64,000 nt of DNA, taken from positions 1,426,001 through 1,490,000 of the forward strand of contig NZ_CP141059.1 in assembly GCF_034661235.1 (NCBI RefSeq), given 5' to 3'. This document shows positions 16,323 through 25,749 of the stretch, piece after piece (within the stretch, counting starts at the first letter, position 1; each line of letters begins with the position of its first letter). The DNA comes from Nocardioides bizhenqiangii (GTDB lineage: Bacteria > Actinomycetota > Actinomycetes > Propionibacteriales > Nocardioidaceae). A program made the position numbers and the translations under genes. Under the pieces are notes generated by a model. It had not been told where the DNA came from, searched no databases, and saw only the letters and a program-made list of their open reading frames with translations.

Positions 16323-17951
16323 ATGAACCAGCCAGCCGACGCGCTCGACCCCCCCGTTGACCTACATGGCGCGTTCCACGTCTACGACACCACCCTGCGG
16401 GACGGCATGCAGCAGGAGGGCCTCAATCCGACGGTCGCGGACAAGCTGGCGATCGCGCGGCAGCTGGACGGCCTGGGCGTCGGCTACATCGAGGGCGGCT
16501 GGCCGGGCGCCAACCCCAAGGACACCGAGTTCTTCCGCAGGGCGGCGGCCGAGCTGGACCTCCGGCACGCGAAGCTGGCGGCGTTCGGCGCGACCCGTCG
16601 GGCCGGGGTCACGGCGGCCGACGACCCGCTGATCGCGGCGCTGCGCGAGAGCGGCGCCGGTGTGGTCACCCTCGTCGCCAAGTCCCACGCCGGCCACGTC
16701 GAGAAGGCGCTGCGCACCACGCTCGAGGAGAACCTCGCGATGGTCCGCGACACCGTCAGCCACCTCCGTGCCGAGGGCCAGCAGGTCTTCCTCGACGCCG
16801 AGCACTTCTTCGACGGCTACCGCCTCGACCGGGCCTACGCGCTCGAGGTGCTGCGGACGGCGTACGACGCGGGAGCCGAGGTCGTCGCCCTCTGCGACAC
16901 CAACGGGGGGATGCTGCCGGGCTGGGTCGCCGACGTGGTCGACGACGTGGTGCAGACGACCGGGGTCCGGGTCGGGATCCACTGCCACAACGACACCGGC
17001 TGCGCGGTCGCCAACACCCTCGCCGCGGTCGAAGCGGGCGCGACACACGTGCAGGGCTGCATCAACGGCTACGGCGAGCGCACCGGCAACGCCGACCTGG
17101 TCAACGTGGTCGCCAACCTGGAGCTCAAGCTGGACCGGCGGGTGCTGCCCCCCGGCCTGCTGAGCGAGGCCACCCGGATCGCGCACGCGGTTGCCGAGGT
17201 GACCAACGTGCCGCCCGCATCCCGGCAGCCGTACGTCGGCGTCTCGGCGTTCGCCCACAAGGCCGGTCTGCACGCCTCGGCGATCAAGATCGACCCCGAC
17301 CTCTACCAGCACATGGACCCGGCGGGCGTCGGCAACGACATGCGGCTGCTGGTCTCCGAGATGGCCGGCCGGGCGTCGATCGAGCTGAAGGGCAGGGAGC
17401 TCGGCTTCGACCTGTCCGCGACCCCGGAGGTCGTCTCCCGGGTCACCGCCCGGGTCAAGGAGCTGGAGTCGCAGGGCTACACGTTCGAGGCCGCCGACGC
17501 GTCGTTCGAGATGCTCCTCATGGAGGAGGCGGAGGGCCGGCGCCCGTCGTACTTCGACGTCGAGTCGTGGCGGGTGATCACCGAGACGCTCACCCACGCC
17601 CGTCCCGGGGAAGAGGCGGTCTCAGAGGCGACGGTCAAAGTGCTGGCCGCTGGCGTCCGGTACGTCGTGACCGGGGAGGGCAACGGTCCGGTCAACGCTC
17701 TCGACCAGGCGCTGCGCACCGCGATCGTGCAGGCATACCCGGAGATCGCGAAGTTCGAGCTGATCGACTTCAAGGTGCGGATCCTCGACCAGGGCCACGG
17801 CACCGACGCGATCACCCGCGTCCTCATCGAGACCAGCGACGGCGAGTCGTCCTGGGTCACCGTCGGCGTCGGCGCCAACGTGATCGAGGCGTCGTGGGAG
17901 GCGCTGGTCGAGGGGCTGACCTACGGACTAGTGCGCCACCACGTCGAGTGA
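16323..17951 (+). CDS. cimA: (R)-citramalate synthase
   Basis: A 542-residue enzyme of the HMGL-like/LeuA family. It condenses pyruvate with acetyl-CoA to citramalate, which becomes 2-ketobutyrate for isoleucine by the threonine-independent route. Features are DTTLRDGMQQEG at the N-terminus (metal and catalytic residues), the EGGWPGANPKD substrate loop, IHCHNDTGCAVAN (metal-binding His) and HVQGCINGYGERTGNADL. The C-terminal 150 residues form the LeuA_dimer regulatory domain, the usual site of isoleucine feedback. The length and the NPKD loop separate CimA from LeuA. Expression is probably set by the leader and terminator just upstream. Its 3' end overlaps the convergent TetR gene by 24 nt. 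Confidence 0.95.
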   Translation: MNQPADALDPPVDLHGAFHVYDTTLRDGMQQEGLNPTVADKLAIARQLDGLGVGYIEGGWPGANPKDTEFFRRAAAELDLRHAKLAAFGATRRAGVTAADDPLIAALRESGAGVVTLVAKSHAGHVEKALRTTLEENLAMVRDTVSHLRAEGQQVFLDAEHFFDGYRLDRAYALEVLRTAYDAGAEVVALCDTNGGMLPGWVADVVDDVVQTTGVRVGIHCHNDTGCAVANTLAAVEAGATHVQGCINGYGERTGNADLVNVVANLELKLDRRVLPPGLLSEATRIAHAVAEVTNVPPASRQPYVGVSAFAHKAGLHASAIKIDPDLYQHMDPAGVGNDMRLLVSEMAGRASIELKGRELGFDLSATPEVVSRVTARVKELESQGYTFEAADASFEMLLMEEAEGRRPSYFDVESWRVITETLTHARPGEEAVSEATVKVLAAGVRYVVTGEGNGPVNALDQALRTAIVQAYPEIAKFELIDFKVRILDQGHGTDAITRVLIETSDGESSWVTVGVGANVIEASWEALVEGLTYGLVRHHVE

Positions 17952-18545
17952 CCCGGCCGGTGCGGTGACGCGCCGGACCAGGTCGGACCAGCCCGCGACG
18001 AGCCGGCCCATCGGCAGGTGGGCCCGGTCGACCTGCTCCCGCAGGACGATGCTCTCGAGCGGCGCGACCAGGGCGGTCGCGAGATAGGCAAGGTCGCCCT
18101 CGACGCCGAGCTGGTCGAGCAGGTAACGCACGTGCATCGTCGTGAAGGACAGCGCGCCGACGCTGCGCGCGCCAGGGTTGCCGGCCGCCTCGATCAGCTC
18201 CGCGTGCCGGAGGTTGAGCAGCATCCGGGACTCGCCGAACGCCAGCAGCCGCTCCATCGGCGGCGCGCCGGGGCCGAGCGACGGCGGGCCGGCCATCACG
18301 GCTGCCTGCCACTCCGTCTCGGAGTGGTTGAGCAGCGCTCCCATCAGGCCCTCGCGGCTGCCGAACCGCCGGAACACGGTGCCCTTGCCGACCCCCGCGC
18401 GGCACGCCAGGGCGTCCATGGTCACCCCGCGGACGCCGACCTCCTCCACGAGCGCCGCGGCGGCCGTCATCAGTGCCTCGCGGTTGCGGGCCGCGTCGCG
18501 CCGCTCGGTCGGCGGCGAGGTGAGCAGGGGGAGCGGTTTGGACAT
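17928..18545 (-). CDS. TetR-family repressor
   Basis: A 205-residue regulator. The N-terminal helix-turn-helix (about residues 18-62: ALMTAAAALVEEVGVRGVTMDALACRAGVGKGTVFRRFG, in outline) is typical of TetR; the C-terminal ligand domain is not specific. I chose the ATG at 18545 (MSKPLPLL); the longer frame reaches into the promoter. It diverges from the FMN-reductase gene, and the 20-bp palindrome between them is its probable operator, so it should repress both itself and the reductase. Confidence 0.88.
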   Translation of the reverse strand: MSKPLPLLTSPPTERRDAARNREALMTAAAALVEEVGVRGVTMDALACRAGVGKGTVFRRFGSREGLMGALLNHSETEWQAAVMAGPPSLGPGAPPMERLLAFGESRMLLNLRHAELIEAAGNPGARSVGALSFTTMHVRYLLDQLGVEGDLAYLATALVAPLESIVLREQVDRAHLPMGRLVAGWSDLVRRVTAPAGSLDVVAH

Positions 18546-18611
18546 GGCGCTGGTCACTCTAGGGCGCGACACCGACCTTGTTCTCGATCTTTTCCGAACA
18601 CCCGGGAATGA

Positions 18612-18631
18612 AAACGGACCACGGTCCGTTT
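18612..18631. promoter_or_regulatory. TetR operator palindrome
   Basis: AAACGGACC AC GGTCCGTTT: perfect 9-bp arms around a 2-nt centre. It stands 9 nt before the reductase ATG and 66 nt before the divergent tetR start. The position would block transcription of the reductase. Confidence 0.8.
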
Positions 18632-18639
18632 CGCCCCAC

Positions 18640-19194
18640 ATGACAGATACCCGCGTACTCGTCCTCGTCGGCAGCCTTCGCGCCGACTCGCACAACCGCA
18701 AGATCGCCGAGGCGATCCGCGAGCAGGCGCCCGCCGGCGTCTTCGTCGACATCGCCGACGGGCTCGGCGAGCTCCCGTTCTACAACGAGGACATCGACGG
18801 CGACCAGGCTCCGGAGGCGGTCGTCCGCCTGCGCGGCCAGGTCGCCGCAGCCGACCGGCTGCTCGTCATCACGCCGGAGTACAACGGCACGATGCCCGCC
18901 GTCCTCAACAACGCCATCGACTGGGCGTCGCGCCCGTTCGGCGCCGGCGCCATCAAGGACAAGCCGTTCGCTGTCGTCGGCACCGCCGTCGGCCAGTACG
19001 GCGGCCAATGGGCCCACGACGACACCCGCAAGTCGGCACGCGTCGCCGGTGCCGCTGTGGTCGACGAGATCTCCCTCTCGCACGGCTACGCGTGGGGCAG
19101 CGACCCTGCCGCCGACGCTGAGACCGTCGCCAAGTTCGTCGCGGCCGCGACCGACCTCGCGTCGTACGACGCCGCCACCACCACCGCTGCCTGA
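18640..19194 (+). CDS. NAD(P)H-dependent FMN reductase
   Basis: A 184-residue flavodoxin-fold protein of the FMN-reductase/quinone-reductase family (like ChrR or AzoB-type enzymes). The phosphate-binding GSLRADSHNRK loop and the TPEYNGTMPAVLNNAIDW motif that contacts FMN are present. It should reduce quinones, azo compounds or flavin in the cytoplasm. The start ATG directly follows the TetR operator; the frame is open far upstream, but only as antisense of the tetR gene. Pairing with a TetR regulator suggests induction by electrophiles or quinones; this is inferred. Confidence 0.9.
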   Translation: MTDTRVLVLVGSLRADSHNRKIAEAIREQAPAGVFVDIADGLGELPFYNEDIDGDQAPEAVVRLRGQVAAADRLLVITPEYNGTMPAVLNNAIDWASRPFGAGAIKDKPFAVVGTAVGQYGGQWAHDDTRKSARVAGAAVVDEISLSHGYAWGSDPAADAETVAKFVAAATDLASYDAATTTAA

Positions 19195-19221
19195 CGATTC
19201 TGCCCGGCTACGTTGGGTCGT

Positions 19222-20655
19222 GTGACTGAGCTGCACGACCTCACCGCGCTCGAGCAGGGCGCGCTGGTCCGGTCCGGCGAGACCAGCGCCGTCGAGCTGA
19301 CCGACCACTACCTGGCTCGCATCGAACGCGCCGGCCGCGAACATGGGGACTTCGTGGCCGGCGCGTTCGCGTTCCTCGACCCCGACCTGGCGCGGGCCAG
19401 GGCGCGGGAAGTCGCGGCGGTAGGCCCGGTCGGCGACGGGGCGTCGCCGCTCGCCGGCACGCCGACCGCGATCAAGGACCTCAACCTGACCGCCGGCGTC
19501 CCGACGGCGTTCGGGTCACCGGTCTTCGCCGACCACGTCCCCGAGGTCTCGGACGCGGTCACACTCGCCATGGAGGCGGCGGGCCTGGTGAGCCTCGGCA
19601 AGACGAGCACGCCGGAGTTCGGTTCGCCCTGCTACACCGAGCCCGAGGGTCGCCCGCCGGCGGTGACGCCGTGGGACACCACCCGGATGGCCGGGGGGTC
19701 CTCGGGCGGTGCGGCGGCCGCGGTCGCGGCCGGCCTGGTCCCCGCTGCGCAGGGCTCCGACGGCGGCGGGTCGATCCGGATCCCGGCGTCGTGCTGCGGC
19801 CTGGTCGGGCTCAAGCCCACCCGCGGCCGGATCAGCGGCTTCCCGATGTACGGCGACCCGATCGGGCTGGCCACCTCGGGTTCGATAGCCCGGTCGGTCG
19901 GTGACGCCGCGGCGCTGCTTGACGTGCTGGCAGGTCGCCGGGCGAGTGATCCCTACTGGGCGCCGGAGCCGTCCGGCACGTTCCTCGAGGCGACCCGGCG
20001 CGGGCCCGGTCGGCTGCGGATCGCGCGGTTCGTGCAGCCCGTCATCGCCGACGTCGACGTGAGCGCCGAGAGCCGGCAGGCCTACGAGGAGGCGTCGCAG
20101 CTGCTCGCCGGCCTCGGGCACATCATCGAGGACGTGCCGGTGCCGCTGCCGGCCGAGGCAGTGACCACCTTCGAGACCTGCTGGTCGGTCCTGACGGCGT
20201 TGTCGGTGACGCCGCTGCCGCCCGAGAAGCGTGACCTGCTCCGACCGCTCACCAGGTGGCTGGGGGAGCGCGGCGAAGCGGTCACCGGTCCCGAGTTCGG
20301 CCTCGCCATCGGCCGGCTCCGGGAGTACGCCGCGGGAGCGCTGATCCGGCTGGCGCCGTACGACGTCGTCCTCACGCCGACCCTCGCCACCCCGCCGCTG
20401 CCCGTCGGCGCCATCCGCAACGACGCTGACCCGGCCGCCGACTTCGAGGCGCAGAAGCGGTTCACGCCGTGGACCTCGGCCTGGAACGTCACCGGGATGC
20501 CGGCGATCTCGCTGCCCCTGCACTGGACGGCCGAGGGGCTGCCGGTCGGGGTCATGCTCGCGGCGCGGCCGGCCGAGGAGGAGCTGCTCCTCTCCCTGGC
20601 GGCCCAGGTCGAGGCGGCCTCGCCCTGGCGCGATCGGCATCCGCCGATCTGGTAG
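19222..20655 (+). CDS. Amidase (amidase-signature family)
   Basis: A 477-residue amidase. The Ser-cisSer-Lys triad is visible: Lys85 in TAIKD, Ser160 in [11 protein letters not shown] and nucleophile Ser184 in [11 protein letters not shown]. The rest fits the family ([13 protein letters not shown], and the C-terminal [15 protein letters not shown]). The substrate is not predictable; it is not GatA, since gatB/gatC are absent and the C-terminus differs. GTG 19222 is chosen because TACGTT (19209-19214) suits a leaderless promoter; a TTG three codons upstream is possible. It stands as a single gene. Confidence 0.9.
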   Translation: MTELHDLTALEQGALVRSGETSAVELTDHYLARIERAGREHGDFVAGAFAFLDPDLARARAREVAAVGPVGDGASPLAGTPTAIKDLNLTAGVPTAFGSPVFADHVPEVSDAVTLAMEAAGLVSLGKTSTPEFGSPCYTEPEGRPPAVTPWDTTRMAGGSSGGAAAAVAAGLVPAAQGSDGGGSIRIPASCCGLVGLKPTRGRISGFPMYGDPIGLATSGSIARSVGDAAALLDVLAGRRASDPYWAPEPSGTFLEATRRGPGRLRIARFVQPVIADVDVSAESRQAYEEASQLLAGLGHIIEDVPVPLPAEAVTTFETCWSVLTALSVTPLPPEKRDLLRPLTRWLGERGEAVTGPEFGLAIGRLREYAAGALIRLAPYDVVLTPTLATPPLPVGAIRNDADPAADFEAQKRFTPWTSAWNVTGMPAISLPLHWTAEGLPVGVMLAARPAEEELLLSLAAQVEAASPWRDRHPPIW

Positions 20656-20709
20656 CGCCTTTCTTCCGATGCCCTGCTGGCGGCCCGTGGTTCGTGATGT
20701 CATGGCACC

Positions 20710-21363
20710 GTGCCAGCCGCCGACGTCATCCGGGTCGTGGTTGCCGACGGCGACGACGCAGGTCGGGCCGCGGCCGTGGCCGCGCTCCGAGCCAACGGTT
20801 GCGTCGTCTGCGGCGAGGCCGATCGCGCCGAAGATGCCGTCGCGGTCGCGGTCGAGCAGCGTCCGGACGTGGTGCTCCTCGACGTTGAGCTGCCCGGCAA
20901 CGGCATCACCGCGGCTCGCGAGCTCGCGCGGCGGCTGCCGCAGACCCCCTTCGTCATGTTCGCAACGACGGCGGACGACGACGACCTCCTCGACTCGCTG
21001 CGCGCCGGCGCCGCCGGCTACCTGTTGAAGAGCACCGATCCGGGACGGCTGGGTCACGCGCTCCGGGGCGTGCTCAACGGCGAGGCGGCGATCCCCCGTC
21101 AGCTGGTACGACGGCTGACCGAGGAGATCCGGGCGCCGGCCCTGCCGACGTTCGTGAAGACCTCACCGGCCGCCAGCAAGCTCACGGCCCGCGAGTGGCA
21201 GGTGATGGAACTGCTCGGCGGCGGCCTGACGACCGACCAGGTCGCCCGCCGGCTGTACCTGTCACGCTCGACGATCCGCGTCCACGTCTCGTCGGTGCTG
21301 AAGAAGCTCCGGGTCAGCGACCGGGAGGGCGCGCTCGCCGTCCTCCGCGGGGAGACGCCCTGA
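20710..21363 (+). CDS. NarL/LuxR-type response regulator, orphan
   Basis: A 217-residue response regulator. The receiver domain (about 7-125) has Asp58 as phosphoacceptor (VVLLDVELPG), acidic residues near 13-16 and the conserved Lys in AGYLLKS. The C-terminal LuxR helix-turn-helix (about 155-215) reads LTAREWQVMELLGGGLTTDQVA and then STIRVHVSSVLKKL. No histidine-kinase gene is adjacent, so the partner is unknown. It starts with GTG after a 54-nt gap and ends at a large inverted repeat. Its regulon cannot be read from here. Confidence 0.92.
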   Translation: MPAADVIRVVVADGDDAGRAAAVAALRANGCVVCGEADRAEDAVAVAVEQRPDVVLLDVELPGNGITAARELARRLPQTPFVMFATTADDDDLLDSLRAGAAGYLLKSTDPGRLGHALRGVLNGEAAIPRQLVRRLTEEIRAPALPTFVKTSPAASKLTAREWQVMELLGGGLTTDQVARRLYLSRSTIRVHVSSVLKKLRVSDREGALAVLRGETP

Positions 21364-21373
21364 GAGCGGAGGT

Positions 21374-21420
21374 CCCGGTCGTGGTGCTCGCCTCCCCACC
21401 GAGTGATCACCACGACCGGG
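21374..21420. terminator. Bidirectional terminator hairpin
   Basis: CCCGGTCGTGGTG (21374-21386) and CACCACGACCGGG (21408-21420) form a perfect 13-bp stem with a 21-nt loop, 10 nt after the response-regulator stop. The convergent bioD ends 94 nt further on. No T-run follows. Confidence 0.65.
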
Positions 21421-21513
21421 TCCTGTCACGTGAGGTCCCCCCTCAACTCCCACAACGGTAGGGATCCCGGCGGTGCGATGGGGCGAGCGACGGGCGGTCG
21501 GCCGCTCAATTGC

Positions 21514-22215
21514 CTAAGCGCGGTTCGTGCGCTGGGTGAACCACCCGGGGGCGGCAGCGACGAACTGCTCGCGGTCGAGCGAACCCGCACCGTGCGGCAG
21601 CACGGCGAGCAGAGGCAGGCCGGTCACGCGGGGCAGGTCCTCGCGGTTGCACCGCTCGGCCAGCCCGGGCTCGGCCGGCCAGGAGCCGATGACCAGGCCG
21701 GCCGGCTCCAGCCCTCGCGCCCGGAGCGTGCGGACGGTGAGCTCGGTGTGGTTGAGCGTGCCGAGACCGGCGCGGCAGACCACCACGACCTCGAGCCGGA
21801 CGTCGTCGGGCAACGCCGCCGCCAGCGCGGACGCGAGGTCGAGCACCGTGCCGCCGTCGGTGTCGAGACGCACCAGCAGTCCGCCCGCACCCTCGACGAG
21901 CACGGTGTCGTGGTGGTCGGAGAGTGCGCGGACCCGGTCGACGTACGCAGCCACCGGCGGGATCCGCACGCCCTCGCGGCGCGCGGCAGTGTCCGGCGCG
22001 AGCGGGTCGTCGAGTGCAGTGAACTCCTCGACCGACCGTCCGGTCAGCCGCTCCACCACGCGCACGTCGCGGTCGGGGTCGTCCGCGATCCCCGTCTGCA
22101 CCGGCTTCACGACCAACACGGCGCCGGCCGCGGTGGCCGCGAGCGCTGCGGCCGCGATCGTCTTGCCGACGCCGGTGTCGGTGCCCGTGACCACCACGAC
22201 CCGCCGTCGGGTCAC
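21514..22215 (-). CDS. bioD: Dethiobiotin synthetase
   Basis: A 233-residue ATP-dependent carboxylase-ligase that closes the ureido ring of dethiobiotin from diaminopelargonate and CO2. The P-loop GTDTGVGKT stands at residues 10-18, followed by VVKPVQTG and VLVEGAGGLLVRL, all typical. GTG 22215 overlaps the bioF stop (GTGA). It is the last gene of the bioB-bioA-bioF-bioD operon. Confidence 0.95.
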   Translation of the reverse strand: MTRRRVVVVTGTDTGVGKTIAAAALAATAAGAVLVVKPVQTGIADDPDRDVRVVERLTGRSVEEFTALDDPLAPDTAARREGVRIPPVAAYVDRVRALSDHHDTVLVEGAGGLLVRLDTDGGTVLDLASALAAALPDDVRLEVVVVCRAGLGTLNHTELTVRTLRARGLEPAGLVIGSWPAEPGLAERCNREDLPRVTGLPLLAVLPHGAGSLDREQFVAAAPGWFTQRTNRA

Positions 22216-23348
22216 TGGTGCTCCTTGGCGACGGTCACGAGCACGGCGACGGCGTGGTCCCAGTCCGCGGACGCGATGCCCGCGCTCGCCGTCGCCCGCA
22301 GTCGGGAGATGCCGTCGGGCACCGACGGCGGCCGGAAGCAGCCCACCCGGACGCCGTCGGCCAGGGCCGCGGCCTGCGCGGTGACCGCCGCTTGTGGCGA
22401 CGGCATCGGGATCGAGAGCACCGCGCCGTCGGGCGTCACCACGCCGAGGGCGTCGGCCAGGGTGCGCACCCGCTCGCGGACCAGGTCGGACAGCTCGGGT
22501 CGGGCCCGGAGCACGCCGAGCGCGGCCAGGGCGGCGGCTGTCGACGCGGGGGCGAGGGCGGTGTCGAAGATGAACGGCCGGGCACGGTTGACCAGGTGCT
22601 CGCGGAGCGCCGGCGGTCCGAGGACCGCGCCGCCCTGGCTGCCGAGCGACTTGGACAGGGTCGCAGTCACGACCACGTGGGGGTGGCCGGCGAGCCCGGA
22701 CCGGGCGACCAGGCCGGGGCCGTGGACGCCGAGCCCGTGTGCCTCGTCGACCACGAGCAGGGCGTCGTACGACGCGCACAGGTCGGCCAGGTCCGCCAGC
22801 GGGGCCGCGTCGCCGAGGACGGAGTAGACCGACTCGGCGAGCACCAGGGCGCGCTCGCCAGCGCTGGCGGTCGAGCCTGTCGAGACCTCGAGCGCGGCGC
22901 GCACCGCGGCGACGTCACTGTGCGGGACCACGGTGAGCCGGGCACGGGACAGCCGGGCGGCGTCGACCAGGGAGGCATGGATGTGGGCGTCGGAGATGAC
23001 GTGCGTGGACCGGTCCGCGAGCGCGGTGACCACAGCGAGGTTGGCGGCGTAGCCGGAGGAGAGCACCAGCGCCGAGGGCTGTCCGAGGTAGTCGGCGAGC
23101 TCGTGCTCGAGCTGGTCGTGGAGGTCGAGGGTGCCGGTGACCAGCCGCGACGCCCCGGCCCCACCGCCCCAGGTGAGCGCGGCGTCCGCCGCTGCCTGCC
23201 GGACGGCCGGGTCGCCAGCGAGCCCGAGGTAGTCGTTGCCGGCGAGGTCGATCGTCGGGTCGTCCGCGCTCCGCGGCTGGAGCCGGCGGGTGAGCCCGGC
23301 CGCCTCGCGTGCCGTCGCCTGCTCGTCGAGCCACTGCTCCCAGGTCAT
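22212..23348 (-). CDS. bioF: 8-amino-7-oxononanoate synthase
   Basis: A 378-residue PLP enzyme of the alpha-oxoamine synthase family. It condenses pimeloyl-ACP or -CoA with alanine. The PLP lysine is Lys233 in [26 protein letters not shown] and [11 protein letters not shown] are the other family motifs. Residues 154-161 (EVSTGSTA) are encoded by a copy of the 19-nt dispersed repeat at 22869-22887, so the loop there is probably a repeat-derived insertion. It overlaps bioA by 4 nt and bioD by 4 nt. Confidence 0.95.
   Translation of the reverse strand: MTWEQWLDEQATAREAAGLTRRLQPRSADDPTIDLAGNDYLGLAGDPAVRQAAADAALTWGGGAGASRLVTGTLDLHDQLEHELADYLGQPSALVLSSGYAANLAVVTALADRSTHVISDAHIHASLVDAARLSRARLTVVPHSDVAAVRAALEVSTGSTASAGERALVLAESVYSVLGDAAPLADLADLCASYDALLVVDEAHGLGVHGPGLVARSGLAGHPHVVVTATLSKSLGSQGGAVLGPPALREHLVNRARPFIFDTALAPASTAAALAALGVLRARPELSDLVRERVRTLADALGVVTPDGAVLSIPMPSPQAAVTAQAAALADGVRVGCFRPPSVPDGISRLRATASAGIASADWDHAVAVLVTVAKEHQ
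22869..22887. repeat. Dispersed 19-nt repeat inside bioF
   Basis: GGTCGAGCCTGTCGAGACC, the exact reverse complement of 24602-24620 in bioA. It resembles a repeat that is very common in Nocardioides-type genomes. Confidence 0.7.
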
Positions 23349-24622
23349 CCGGCCTTCACCGCCTCGGTGATCCCGCCGAGGAGGCGGTCGAGCTCATCGT
23401 CGTTGATGACGTACGGCGGCATCGTGTAGATCAGGTCGCGGAAGGGACGCAGCCACACCCCGGCCGCCACCGCGGCGTCGGTGGCCGCGACGACGTCGAC
23501 GGGATGGTCGAGCTGGACCACGCCGACCGCGCCGATGGTGCGCACGTCGGCCACGCCGGGCAGGCCGCGCAGGTGCGCGAGGCCGGTCGTGAGCCGGTGG
23601 TTGATGTGGCGGACCTGGTCCTGCCAGTCGCCGGCGAGCAGCAGGTCGATGCTGGCGAGGGCGACGGCGCAGGCCAGCGGGTTGCCCATGTAGGTCGGCC
23701 CGTGCATGAGGACGCCGCTCTCGGAGGCGGACAGCCCGCTCCCGATCTCGCCCGTGCAGAGCACCGCGGCGAGCGTCAGGTAGCCGCCGGTCAGCGCCTT
23801 GCCGAGGCACATCACGTCGGGCGTCACGCCGGCGGCATCGGCGGCGAACAAGGTGCCGGTGCGGCCGAAGCCGGTCGCGATCTCGTCGAAGACCAGCACG
23901 AGGCCGTGCTCGTCGGCGATCTCGCGGAGTACCCGCAGGCACTCGGCCGGATAGGCGTGCATGCCGCCCGCCCCTTGGAGCAGCGGCTCGACGATGATCC
24001 CGGCCAGCTCGGACGCGTGGGTCGCCGCGAGGCGTCGTACGCCCTCGGCCCAGGCTGGTACGTCGGCGTCCAGCGCGGGTGGGCGCTCGGCGAAGACGTG
24101 CTGGGGGAGCACGCCGGAGAACATCGAGTGCATCCCGCCGACGGGGTCGCACACGCTCATGCAGCCGAAGGTGTCGCCGTGGTAGCCACCGCGCACGGTC
24201 AGCAGCCGGGTGCGCTCCGGTCGGCCGATCCCTCGCTGGTGCTGCAGGACCATCTTGATCGCGACCTCGACCGAGACCGAGCCGGAGTCGGCGAGGAAGA
24301 CGTGGTCGAGGCCGTCGGGCGTGATCTCGACCAGCCGCTCGGCCAGCCGGATCGCGGGCTCGTGGGTGAGCCCGCCGAACATCACGTGCGCGAACTCGCC
24401 GGCCTGCGCGGCCAGCGCTGCGTCGAGCACCGGATGCCGGTAGCCGTGGATGGCTGCCCACCACGACGCCATCCCGTCGACCACCCACCGGCCGTCGACC
24501 TCGATCTCACACCCCGAGGCGCCAGTCACCAACCGCACCGGGGTCGGCGCCGTCATCGAGGTGTAGGGGTGCCAGAGGTGCTCGCGGTCGTACGCGAGCA
24601 GGGTCTCGACAGGCTCGACCAC
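23345..24622 (-). CDS. bioA: Adenosylmethionine-8-amino-7-oxononanoate aminotransferase
   Basis: A 425-residue class III PLP aminotransferase that makes 7,8-diaminopelargonate with SAM as amino donor. Features are the HLWHPYTSM start typical of Bio[31 protein letters not shown] and the PLP lysine in [10 protein letters not shown] place the start at GTG 24622, with GAAGGA 9 nt upstream. The first codons read [12 protein letters not shown] and come from a dispersed 19-nt repeat, so the repeat supplies the N-terminus. The gene begins 17 nt after the bioB stop. Confidence 0.94.
   Translation of the reverse strand: MVEPVETLLAYDREHLWHPYTSMTAPTPVRLVTGASGCEIEVDGRWVVDGMASWWAAIHGYRHPVLDAALAAQAGEFAHVMFGGLTHEPAIRLAERLVEITPDGLDHVFLADSGSVSVEVAIKMVLQHQRGIGRPERTRLLTVRGGYHGDTFGCMSVCDPVGGMHSMFSGVLPQHVFAERPPALDADVPAWAEGVRRLAATHASELAGIIVEPLLQGAGGMHAYPAECLRVLREIADEHGLVLVFDEIATGFGRTGTLFAADAAGVTPDVMCLGKALTGGYLTLAAVLCTGEIGSGLSASESGVLMHGPTYMGNPLACAVALASIDLLLAGDWQDQVRHINHRLTTGLAHLRGLPGVADVRTIGAVGVVQLDHPVDVVAATDAAVAAGVWLRPFRDLIYTMPPYVINDDELDRLLGGITEAVKAG
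24602..24620. repeat. Dispersed 19-nt repeat at the bioA start
   Basis: GGTCTCGACAGGCTCGACC overlaps the first codons of bioA and encodes VEPVET on the minus strand. It is an exact inverted copy of the repeat in bioF, 1.7 kb away. Confidence 0.7.
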
Positions 24623-24639
24623 CGGAAGGGTCCTTCGTG

Positions 24640-25701
24640 TCAGGCGTTCGCGGGGACCTCGGTGCCGGCGCCGCGGTGGCGGATGGCCGGGTCGTGCTCG
24701 GGGGCGTCGTCGAACGCCTCCTCGGCGCCGAGGATGACGAAGCCGTTGTCGCGGATCATCTCGATGTCGGCCTTTGCCTCCTGGCCCTCCGAGGTGAGGT
24801 AGTCGCCCAGGAACAGCGAGTTCGCGACCTGCAGCGCCATCGCCTGCAGCGAGCGCAGGTGCATCTCGCGACCGCCCGCGATCCGCACCTCCTTGTCGGG
24901 GCACACGAACCGCGCCATCGCGAGGATCCGCAGGCAGCGGCCGGGGGTGAGCTCCCAGGTGTTCTCGTACGGCGTGCCGTCGAACGGCATCAGGAAGTTG
25001 ACCGGGATCGAGTCGGCGTCGAGCTCCTTGAGCGCGAACAAAGCCTCGACCAGCTGCTCGTCGGTCTCGCCGAGTCCGGCGATCAGGCCGGAGCAGGGGG
25101 AGAGCCCGGCCGACTTGGCCTTGCCGATGGTGTCGACGCGGTCGTCGTAGGTGTGTGTCTGGACGATGTTGTCGTGGTGCGACTCGGCGGTGTTGATGTT
25201 GTGGTTGTAGGCGTCCACGCCGGCCGACCTGAGCCGCTCGGCCTGGCCGTCCTTGAGCAGGCCGAGACACGCGCAGACCTCGACGTCGGGGTACTCGGAC
25301 TTGAGCGCCTCGGTCATCTCGGTGACCTTGTCGATGTCGCGGTCGGACGGGCCGCGGCCGGAGGACACCATGCAGACCCGGGTCGCGCCGCCCGCGAGGC
25401 CGGCTCCGGCCTGCTGGAGCGTCTCGTCGGTCGACAGCCAGGAGTACTTGAGGATCGGGGCCTGCGAGCCCAGCGCCTGGCTGCAGTAGTTGCAGTTCTC
25501 GGGACACAGGCCGGACTTGAGGTTGACCAGGTAGTTGACCTTGACCGTGTTGCCGAAGTGGGCGCGGCGCAGCCGGCTCGCGGCGGCGACGACGCTCATC
25601 AGCTCGGCGTCGTCGGCCCGGAGCACCGCGAGTGCGTCCTCCGGTGTCGCGGAGCCTCCCTCGAGGATGGTGGTCGCCAGCTGGTCGAACGACGTGCTCA
25701 T
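24640..25701 (-). CDS. bioB: Biotin synthase
   Basis: A 353-residue radical-SAM enzyme that inserts sulfur into dethiobiotin. The [4Fe-4S] cluster Cys motif is CPENCNYC (Cys66, Cys70, Cys73). The other conserved Cys positions, MVSSGRGP, the [13 protein letters not shown] region and the Arg near the C-terminal third ([10 protein letters not shown]), which ligates the [2Fe-2S] cluster, all fit. GAGGAGA precedes the ATG. It is the first gene of the bio operon and diverges from bioQ across a shared operator. Confidence 0.96.
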   Translation of the reverse strand: MSTSFDQLATTILEGGSATPEDALAVLRADDAELMSVVAAASRLRRAHFGNTVKVNYLVNLKSGLCPENCNYCSQALGSQAPILKYSWLSTDETLQQAGAGLAGGATRVCMVSSGRGPSDRDIDKVTEMTEALKSEYPDVEVCACLGLLKDGQAERLRSAGVDAYNHNINTAESHHDNIVQTHTYDDRVDTIGKAKSAGLSPCSGLIAGLGETDEQLVEALFALKELDADSIPVNFLMPFDGTPYENTWELTPGRCLRILAMARFVCPDKEVRIAGGREMHLRSLQAMALQVANSLFLGDYLTSEGQEAKADIEMIRDNGFVILGAEEAFDDAPEHDPAIRHRGAGTEVPANA

Positions 25702-25720
25702 GGGTCTCCTCGGGCTCAGG

Positions 25721-25733
25721 TGAACGGTGTTCA
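25721..25733. promoter_or_regulatory. BioQ operator between bioB and bioQ
   Basis: TGAAC GGT GTTCA, a perfect 5-3-5 palindrome. It matches the site known for BioQ of corynebacteria and mycobacteria. It lies next to the -10 of bioQ (TAGGGT) and the minus-strand TAACCT that can serve bioB, so one repressor would close both promoters. Confidence 0.8.
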
Positions 25734-25736
25734 GGT

Positions 25737-25742
25737 TAGGGT
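25737..25742 (+). promoter_or_regulatory. Probable -10 box of bioQ (leaderless)
   Basis: TAGGGT stands 7 nt before the bioQ ATG, with no ribosome binding site between, 3 nt downstream of the operator. Confidence 0.45.
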
Positions 25743-25749
25743 GCGACGC

